Assembly: GCA_018399335.1 (NCBI GenBank)
Contig: JAGYNM010000003.1
Span: forward strand, 1 to 49,197
DNA: 49,197 bases
Direction: 5' to 3'
Origin: Bacteroidales bacterium
GTDB taxonomy: Bacteria > Bacteroidota > Bacteroidia > Bacteroidales > F082
In this document: positions 42,278-49,197 of the stretch, piece by piece
How the letters are laid out: each line of letters starts with the position of its first letter
Position numbering within the stretch: the first letter of the stretch is position 1
Made by a program: the position numbers and the translations under genes
Notes under the pieces: model-generated
What the model saw: only the letters and a program-made list of their open reading frames with translations
Told to the model about the DNA's origin: nothing
Databases searched by the model: none

Positions 42278-43435
42278 ATGTTGACTTTCGAAGGAAACAT
42301 CCCCTCCAAGCTGCCTCAAGTCGGTACTTCCATTTTTGCTGTGATGTCGAAAATGGCACAAGAGCATGGTGCTGTTAACCTTTCGCAGGGCTTTCCTGAT
42401 TTTCCTATAGCTCCGGAGCTTATTGAGCTCGTAAACAAAGCTATGCGCGACGGCCATAATCAATATGCTCCCATGCCGGGTTTGCCAAAACTGCGTGAAG
42501 CCATTGCCGAAAAAATTTACAACACTTATCAACTCCGCTACTCGCCTGATGAAGAAATCACGATAACGGCAGGCGCCACGCAAGCTTTATTTACTGCCAT
42601 TGCTGCCTTTGTAGGCGAAGGAGATGAAGTGATTATTTTTGAGCCGGCCTACGATAGTTATGCACCTGCCGTAAAGGCGTGTGGTGGTATTGTAAAATAT
42701 GCACAGCTCAAACTTCCCGATTATCATATCGACTGGGATGAGGTAAAGCGTATGGTGAGCAACCGCACCCGCATGATCGTAATCAACAGCCCGCACAACC
42801 CAACAGGCAGTTTGCTTAGCGAAAAAGATTTAAAAGCGCTGGAGGCCCTCACGCGTCAGTCGGATATGCTGGTACTGAGCGATGAAGTTTACGAACACCT
42901 TGTATTCGATGGTAACCGACACGAAAGCGTTTGCTATTATCCTGAGCTGGCATCCAGAAGCCTTGTGGTAGCTTCTTTTGGTAAAACTTTTCATGCCACC
43001 GGCTGGAAGATGGGTTATGTGATTGCCCCGGCTAATCTGACAGCAGCATTCAGAAAACTGCATCAGTTTGTTGTTTTTGCTGTGAATACACCCATCCAAC
43101 ATGCCATAGCCGAATACCTCGGCACTCCGGTTCACTATCAGCAGCTCGGCAATTTCTATCAGCAAAAAAGGGATCTTTTTGTACAAGAGCTGAGCCAATC
43201 GCGCTTTAAAATCATCCCTGCCAAAGGAACTTATTTTCAGGTGCTCGATTACAGCGCTATCAGTGATTTGCCTGAAATGGAATTTGCCGAAGAACTGATT
43301 AAGGAATATGGTATCGCTTCGGTTCCTTTGTCGCCATTCTACAATCAGCATGACAACAATCACCAGCTTCGGTTTTGTTTTGCTAAAACCGACGAAACTA
43401 TTCAAAAAGCTACTGAAATATTATGCAAGATTTAA
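42278..43435 (+). CDS. PLP-dependent methionine aminotransferase (YbdL-like)
   Basis: 385 aa; GAVNLSQGFPDFPI, NSPHNPTGSLLS, SFGKTFHATGWKMGYVIAP. Confidence 0.92.
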   Translation: MLTFEGNIPSKLPQVGTSIFAVMSKMAQEHGAVNLSQGFPDFPIAPELIELVNKAMRDGHNQYAPMPGLPKLREAIAEKIYNTYQLRYSPDEEITITAGATQALFTAIAAFVGEGDEVIIFEPAYDSYAPAVKACGGIVKYAQLKLPDYHIDWDEVKRMVSNRTRMIVINSPHNPTGSLLSEKDLKALEALTRQSDMLVLSDEVYEHLVFDGNRHESVCYYPELASRSLVVASFGKTFHATGWKMGYVIAPANLTAAFRKLHQFVVFAVNTPIQHAIAEYLGTPVHYQQLGNFYQQKRDLFVQELSQSRFKIIPAKGTYFQVLDYSAISDLPEMEFAEELIKEYGIASVPLSPFYNQHDNNHQLRFCFAKTDETIQKATEILCKI

Positions 43436-44183
43436 CATTAGCATTCATTCAGGCTGATCTGCATTGGGAAAACCCTTCGGCCAATCGTGCTCATTTTGAA
43501 AAGTTAATCAATCAAATTGATAAACAAACAGATTTGATTGTGCTACCCGAAACTTTTACAACTGGCTTTCCGGTTGACCCAAAACTATGGGCCGAACCTA
43601 TAGCAGGCGAAACGATGCAATGGATGCAGCAAACAGCAAAAATAAAAACACTGTGATAACCGGCAGTATTTTGCTTGAAACTGATGCAGGATTTCAGAAT
43701 ACGCTGATTTGGATGCGACCTGACGGAAATTACGAGACCTACGCCAAACGCCATGTGTTTTTAGATTGGAGGCGAACATAAACACATCATTCCCGGGAAA
43801 GAGCTACAACTTTTTGTTGAGCTTAAAGGATGGAAGATTAAACCACTGGTTTGCTATGATTTACGATTCCCCTGTCTGGAGCAAAAACACCTTAAAAGAT
43901 GACACTTTTGCTTACGATCTGATGCTTTTTATGTAGCCAACTGGCCGGCAGTTAGAGCCATGCCTTGGCAACAATTGCTCACGGCACGTGCAATCGAAAA
44001 CATGGCTTATGTGCTGGGCGTAAACCGTATCGGCAGCGATCCGCAAGGTGTCGCTATCAGGAGATTCGAGACTGCTTGACTTTTAAAGGACAAATTCTTG
44101 CGCAAGCGATTGCAGAAAAAGAAACTACCGTAATAAGCACCCTTAAAATGGACGAATTGATCCGATTCAGAACAAAAATTTAA
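43423..44183 (+). pseudogene. Nitrilase-family amidohydrolase (omega-amidase/YafV-like), frameshifted after about 43640
   Basis: LTLAFIQADLHWENPSANRAHFEKLI, LIVLPETFTTGF, then WPAVRAMPWQQLLTARAIENMAYVLGVNRIG-like in another frame. Confidence 0.82.
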
Positions 44184-44341
44184 TGTCGGACTCGACTGGG
44201 ATACCTTTTGATATCAGGAATAAGGCTTGTGCTCAATGGCTCAAAAAAAAATTGAGCTGATAATGTTTTGGTAAATCATCCGAAGTAATTATTTGAAATT
44301 GAAGCTATAAGTGATAATTTTACCGCCCAAAAAAGTTTGAA

Positions 44342-45690
44342 ATGAATATTGTGATAGCCGGTGATGGAGAGGTAGGTTTGCATTTGGCGGAGGCCCTTGT
44401 AAATAGCAACCACAATATCACCATTGTTGACCCGCACGAAGATTTACTTTTAAAATGATTGAGTCGCATACCGACCTGATGACCATCATCACAGGCGATT
44501 CGACTTCAATCAGCGTTTTGCGTGCCAATGTGCGCAAGGCTGATTTGTAATTTCGGTTGTTCATGATGAGCATATCAACCTGATGACTGCCATTCTGGCC
44601 AAGAAATTAGGTGCACAAAAAGTGATTGCCCGGCGTAAACACCATGGAAAACCTGAGCGCCGACAGGCTGAAAATTTATCAGGAACTAGGCATCGACGGA
44701 CTGGTTTCGCCCGAGGATATTGCTGCCCAGGAAATCATCACCTTACCAAGCAAACAGCTGCTACTGAAGTATTTGATTTTTCAGATGGCAAGCTTCAACT
44801 TTTTATGATCAAACTTTTGAGCACGGGAGCACCTGTTTTGCATAAAACACTCAATGAGATTGCCAGCGAATACAAACACGCTTGATTTTCGTGCCATTGC
44901 CGTGCACCGCAACCGCGAAACTTTTATACCTCGTGGCGAGGGACGTTTTGAAGAAAACGATCTGTCGTATGTAATTACAAAGCCTGAGGCCATCAACAAC
45001 CTGCTCAGCATGGGCGAAAGTGCACCACGACATTCACAATGTAATGGTTGTAGGCGGCGGACGTGTTGGTCGAATGACTGCCAAACGGCTCGAAAGGACA
45101 TGAACATCAAATTGATTGAAAAAGACAAAGAGCGCCAGCTGTATATTTCTAACCGATTATCTTGAAATACCTTTTGTAAATGGCGATGCGCGCAACCTTC
45201 AACTGCTCGAAGATGAAGATGTGCGCAGCATTGATGCCTTTATTGCCGTAACCGATAATACCGAAACCAACATCCTAACGTGTTTGCAGGCGCGCGCATA
45301 TGGCGTTAAGAAAACCATCGCCCTGGTCGAAAATATTGATTATATCGACATCTTCAAAACATTGGTATTGATACCATTATCAACAAAAAACTGATTGCTG
45401 CCAGCTATATGGTGCGTTACACCATGGGTGCCGAAGTAACCTCACTCAAATGCCTGAGCGGTATTGATGCTGATGCCATGGAACTGATTGCCAGGCCAGG
45501 CTCTGCCGTAACACGCAAACCCATTCGCAAACTAAACATCCCCGAAGGTGCTATCATAGGAGGTATAGTGCGCGGCGAAGAAAGCTTTATTGCCATGGGT
45601 GATTTTCAGATTGAAGAAAACGACAAAGTTGTTGTGTTTGCCCTTCCGCATGCCATTCATAAAATCGAAAAGCTCTTTTCATTAAAATCA
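44342..45690 (+). pseudogene. trkA: Trk potassium uptake protein TrkA, frameshifted
   Basis: MNIVIAGDGEVGLHLAEALVNSNHNITIVD; VMVVGGGRVGRMTAKRLE; FVNGDARNLQLLEDEDVRSIDAFIAVTDNTETNILTCLQARAYGVKKTIALVEN. Confidence 0.88.
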
Positions 45691-45694
45691 TACT

Positions 45695-47146
45695 ATGAAA
45701 GCTTTATGCGTAAAAATAAACTTCAGTCTGATCATCAGAATCATCGGATTTCTTTGGTGATTGAAGGTATTTTTATGTTTACTGCTTTGCCGTTTACTAT
45801 AAATATTGCATCTGAATGTTATGCCATACCCATTTCCGGAACAATCACAATCGTTTTGGGAGGCCTGATGTTTCTGCTTAACAGAAATCTTTCTAAAAAT
45901 ATCGGCAAGCGCAGAAGGTTTTATCATTGTAACATTCAGGTAAGCTTTATCGTTTCCACTGCCTTATTACATCAGTGGTACCATACCCAGTTTTTCGGAT
46001 GCCTTTTTCGAAACAATCTCGGGTTTTACAACTACAGGCGCTACCATTCTTACGGATATTGAGGCCATGCCCAAAGATTTGCTTTACTGGCGCAGCCTCA
46101 CACACTGGCTGGGTGGAATGGGAATTATCGTATTCACAGTAGCCATCTTGCCGATTCTAGGAATTGGCGGCATGCAGCTTTTTATGGCCGAAATGCCCGG
46201 CATTACTTACGACAAACTCCACCCCAGAATTACAGCTACAGCCAAGCGGTTATGGGGAATTTATGTTTTACTAACTTTACTGCAAACCCTCTTGCTTTGG
46301 GCGGGCGAGATGGATTTTTTTGACGCTATCAATCATGCTTATGCCACGATGGCAACAGGCGGCTTTTCGACGCGAAATGCAAGTATAGCCGCATTTTCTC
46401 CATACAGCCAATATGTTATCATCGTATTTATGATACTTGCCGGAACTAATTTTACGCTTCATTATTTTGCTCTGCATGGTAAAGTTGCCCGCGTTTTTAA
46501 AGATGAAGAATACCGTGGATACATTGCCATAATTGGAATAATTACTTTTATTATCGCCGCTGGATTGCTAATCGTGGGCAATACTCATCCTGAAGCGGCT
46601 TTCCGTGATGCTTTGTTTACTGTTACATCAATTTTAACCACTACCGGTTTTGCAACAGCCAACTACCTGATGTGGCCTACTATCCTCTGGATGTTGATCT
46701 TTGTGCTGATGTTTATAGGAGGATCGGCAGGATCAACAGGTGGCGGAATGAAGATTATCAGACAGATGCTTTTACTTAAAAATTCTTGGATGGAGCTAAA
46801 AAGGGCTATTCACCCAAATGCTGTGTTGCCCGTTCGTTTCAACAAGAAATCTGTATCGCAGGATACCATTTACAAGGTGATGGCATTCTTTCTGATGTAT
46901 GTTCTGATCTTCTCGATGGGAATGATTGCGCTCTCGGCAATGGGTCTTGATTTTCAGACTGCTGTTGGGGCTTCGATTGCCAGTTTGGGTAATATTGGCC
47001 CAGGAATCGGAAATGTGGGTCCTGTTGATAATTATGCTTTCATGCCATTGGGAGCCAAATGGCTACTCGCCTTTATGATGCTGATGGGGCGTCTGGAAAT
47101 TTTTACTGTACTAATCCTGTTCTCACCACAATTTTGGAAGCGTTGA
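45695..47146 (+). CDS. trkH: Trk potassium uptake protein TrkH; 5' about 350 nt frameshifted, intact from about 46.0 kb
   Basis: GFTTTGATILTDIEAMPKDLLYWRSLTHWLGGMGIIVFTVAILP; GGSAGSTGGGMKIIR; intact ORF 46067-47146. Confidence 0.9.
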
Positions 47147-47244
47147 TCTATTTACTAGTTGTTAAACATTTCCAAAAATCCAATTTATAAGAAAAAAAAT
47201 TGCACTTTTGTAGAAATTTTAAAACACCAAAAAATCAATCTACT

Positions 47245-47781
47245 ATGAAAACAATGACCAAACTCTTACTCCTTTTGGCTGTGGTTGCTTTACTCAGTCC
47301 GGGATGTGAAAAAGCCAAAGATTTGCTCGATGTTAAATTCGATGCCAACTTCAAAAGTGATCTGAATATTGATGTGCCAGCTGGTACCAAAAGCGCAACT
47401 TTCGGTGCTGAGGCTACCATCGACCCTCAATCAAACACTGATTTTGCTGAATATGGAAGTAAAATCAAAGAAATTGAAATAAAAGAAGCAAAAGCTACAA
47501 TCCTTGCCATCAACAAAACCGTTGTACTGGAAAACGCTGAGATTTCTGTTACCTCAGGCAGCATGACACCAGCAAAGTGGAGTTTCAGCAACGAAAACTT
47601 AGCTGTTGGAACCGTGCTTACTTTAGGCAACGATAGCGGACAATGGGATAATGTTCAGGCAATTTTGAATACACAAAATGCTTTTACAACTGCCATTAAT
47701 GGAACAGTGAGTGAAGACGATGTTCAGTTTACGCTTCAAATCGAAATCAAAACAAGCGTAACAGCTAATCCGCTCGACTAA
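47245..47781 (+). CDS. Small lipoprotein, hypothetical
   Basis: ATG at 47245; MKTMTKLLLLLAVVALLSPGC lipobox. Confidence 0.75.
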   Translation: MKTMTKLLLLLAVVALLSPGCEKAKDLLDVKFDANFKSDLNIDVPAGTKSATFGAEATIDPQSNTDFAEYGSKIKEIEIKEAKATILAINKTVVLENAEISVTSGSMTPAKWSFSNENLAVGTVLTLGNDSGQWDNVQAILNTQNAFTTAINGTVSEDDVQFTLQIEIKTSVTANPLD

Positions 47782-47800
47782 TTTTTAATGACTTAAAGTA

Positions 47801-47840
47801 AAAAGCGGCTGGCAAATAAATTTGCCAGCCGCTTTTATTT
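47801..47840. terminator. Bidirectional terminator between convergent lipoprotein and ssb genes
   Basis: Perfect 16-bp stem AAAAGCGGCTGGCAAA-taaa-TTTGCCAGCCGCTTTT. Confidence 0.93.
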
Positions 47841-47854
47841 ATTCCTGTTCGGAT

Positions 47855-48181
47855 TTAGAAAGCCAAAATTTCGTTTACTACAACCTCAACCTGATAGCGC
47901 TTGTTACCATCTTTGTCTTCCCAGCTGCGGTTTGTCAGCTTACCCGAAACAGCAAGCTCTTTGCCTTTTTTAACAAGCTTTTCAACTACCTCAGCAGATT
48001 TTCCCCAGGCCACAAGCTGATGCCATTGGGTATCTTCTACCCGCTCGCCTTTCTGATCATAGTAATAGCTGTTTGTTGCAATGGAAAATCGGGCCATTTT
48101 GCGCTCTTTGTCAAATGATTTAATTTCCGGATCCATGCCTGCACGGCCGATAAGTTGTACGAAGTTATTTAATGATGTCAT
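47855..48181 (-). CDS. Single-stranded DNA-binding protein paralog 1 (short, tailless)
   Basis: MTSLNNFVQLIGRAGMDPEIKSFDKERKMARFSIATNSYYYDQKGERVEDTQWHQLVAWGKSAEVVEKLVKKGKELAVSGKL...; OB-fold SSB motifs. Confidence 0.93.
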   Translation of the reverse strand: MTSLNNFVQLIGRAGMDPEIKSFDKERKMARFSIATNSYYYDQKGERVEDTQWHQLVAWGKSAEVVEKLVKKGKELAVSGKLTNRSWEDKDGNKRYQVEVVVNEILAF

Positions 48182-48236
48182 GATTTTCAAGTGTTTATTG
48201 ATTAATAAAATGCAAATTTGATTGTGATAGTTGCAA

Positions 48237-48578
48237 TCAGCTGGCAACTTTGGTGAATGTATGAATTTGATTCAATACAACCTCCACAAAATAGCGGGTG
48301 TTACCATCTTTGTCTTCGTAGGTGCGGTTTGTAAGCTTGCCGGTTATGGCAATTTCACTACCTTTCCTGACTATTTTTTCTACCACTTCTGCAGTTTTTC
48401 CCCAGGCAACCAGCTGATGCCACTGAGTATCTTCTACACGTTCGCCTTTCTGGTTATAGTAATAACTGCTAGTAGCCATCGAAAAACGGGCCATTTTACG
48501 GTCTTTGTCAAATGTTTTAATTTCAGGATCTTTTCCTGCGTGACCGATTAACTGTACATTGTTACTTAATGTTGTCAT
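48237..48578 (-). CDS. Single-stranded DNA-binding protein paralog 2 (short, tailless)
   Basis: MTTLSNNVQLIGHAGKDPEIKTFDKDRKMARFSMATSSYYYNQKGERVEDTQWHQLVAWGKTAEVVEK...; start at ATG 48578, with a TTG three codons upstream. Confidence 0.93.
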   Translation of the reverse strand: MTTLSNNVQLIGHAGKDPEIKTFDKDRKMARFSMATSSYYYNQKGERVEDTQWHQLVAWGKTAEVVEKIVRKGSEIAITGKLTNRTYEDKDGNTRYFVEVVLNQIHTFTKVAS

Positions 48579-48644
48579 GATTTTCAAGTATTTAATGAAT
48601 GAATAAGTGTTGAATTCAATAATGGATTTAAAAATTTGATGAGG

Positions 48645-48974
48645 CTAGCTCACGCTGCGGATTTCATTCAATACGATTTCCACTTTTGTGCGTTTTTGTC
48701 CACTCCGGTCTTCCCAATTCCAACTGCTCAGCTTTCCGCTAATGGCGACTTTCTTGCCTTTTTTTACCTGCATTTGAACCACATCGGCAAGCTTGCCCCA
48801 GGCTACCACCTGATGCCATTGAGTTTTTGAGATACGCTCCCCATCTTCGTTTGTTGAAGCACTGTTGGTTACAAATGCAAAACGTGCCATTTTTCTTGTG
48901 TTTTCCAGATTTTTAATCGTTGGATTGTTGCCGGCGCGACCGGTCAATTTTACGCTGTCGTTTAATGTTGTCAT
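48645..48974 (-). CDS. Single-stranded DNA-binding protein paralog 3 (diverged, tailless)
   Basis: MTTLNDSVKLTGRAGNNPTIKNLENTRKMARFAFVTNSASTNEDGERISKTQWHQVVAWGKLADVVQMQVKKGKKVAISGKLSSWNWEDRSGQKRTKVEIVLNEIRSVS. Confidence 0.92.
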   Translation of the reverse strand: MTTLNDSVKLTGRAGNNPTIKNLENTRKMARFAFVTNSASTNEDGERISKTQWHQVVAWGKLADVVQMQVKKGKKVAISGKLSSWNWEDRSGQKRTKVEIVLNEIRSVS

Positions 48975-49035
48975 GATTTTCAAGTGTTTAATGAATGGAT
49001 AATGATTCTAATTCAGTAACGGGATTGTGTTCGTC

Positions 49036-49197
49036 TCAGCTCGCAAGTTTTCCAAAGACCTGGATTTGATTCAGGACAATCTCAACAGCATAACGCTTGT
49101 TGCCTTCCTTGTCGTCCCAGCTGCGGTTGGTCAGCTTGCCTGAAACAGCAAGCTGTCTGCCTTTTTTTACAAGTTTTTCAACTACTTCTGCTGTTTT
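49036..49197 (-). CDS. Single-stranded DNA-binding protein paralog 4 (C-terminal half; gene runs off the window)
   Basis: Minus strand, absent from the ORF track: KTAEVVEKLVKKGRQLAVSGKLTNRSWDDKEGNKRYAVEIVLNQIQVFGKLAS*. Confidence 0.9.
   Translation of the reverse strand, partial: KTAEVVEKLVKKGRQLAVSGKLTNRSWDDKEGNKRYAVEIVLNQIQVFGKLAS

Larger units (their letters stand above)
48179..49010 (-). repeat. Repeated intergenic leader (TTGAAAATC-ATGAC) upstream of ssb paralogs 1-3
   Basis: Plus-strand copies: CATGATTTTCAAGTGTTTATTGATTAATAAAA, CATGATTTTCAAGTATTTAATGAATGAATAAG, CATGATTTTCAAGTGTTTAATGAATGGATAATG. Confidence 0.8.

Noticed and set aside
26453-46030. Alternative genetic code or programmed frameshifting/recoding
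   Set aside because: Neighbouring long ORFs use standard stops; breaks are irregular, multiple per gene and have no shared slippery motif; stops result from frame changes, not one reassigned codon.
47822-48830. Plus-strand ORFs opposite the ssb array (47822-48118, 48231-48551, 48636-48830)
   Set aside because: They resemble each other only because they are antisense to paralogous ssb genes; no independent coding signal.
1-49197. CRISPR arrays, tRNA or rRNA genes, IS elements or integrases
   Set aside because: No regular repeat-spacer pattern, no tRNA-like cloverleaf, no rRNA segments and no transposase/integrase motifs noticed on reading; a dedicated scan was not possible.

Overview
The window looks like a Bacteroidetes chromosome. 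Transcription units are often preceded by TAnnTTTG -7 elements, and there are type IX secretion (T9SS) C-terminal domains, an S46 peptidase and DUF3822-rsmD linkage. The window splits into two kinds of sequence. (1) Intact, mostly housekeeping blocks cover about 1-26.4 kb, 40.4-43.65 kb and 46-49.2 kb. They hold the metX 3' end, a CDF transporter, purL, an SDR, two tandem acyl-CoA synthetases, holA, AMP nucleosidase, an HsdR-N-like protein, a TPR-PAS hybrid histidine kinase, DUF3822-rsmD, PduO-type adenosyltransferase, an orphan ABC ATPase, dnaK, a four-module glycogen-binding protein, a methionine aminotransferase, trkH and a tandem ssb array. (2) Two blocks, about 26.45-40.35 kb and 43.65-46.0 kb, are full of frameshifts. 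Every gene there is broken (panB, an RluA-family synthase, a PGRP amidase with a T9SS tail, a hybrid histidine kinase, an S46 peptidase, a transglutaminase-like protein, a GIY-YIG/DUF4357 protein, Fe-S oxidoreductases, an aspartyl protease, a nitrilase-family amidohydrolase, trkA), yet protein similarity continues across the shifts. I read this as uncorrected indels in low-quality assembly rather than biology. The best candidate for something undescribed is the tandem array of at least four short SSB paralogs without acidic tails at the right edge (47.85 kb to beyond the window). Second is the aspartyl protease plus 4x CBM48/AMPK-GBD-like secreted protein operon at 39.8-42.2 kb. All product names come from reading motifs by eye; no database search was run.
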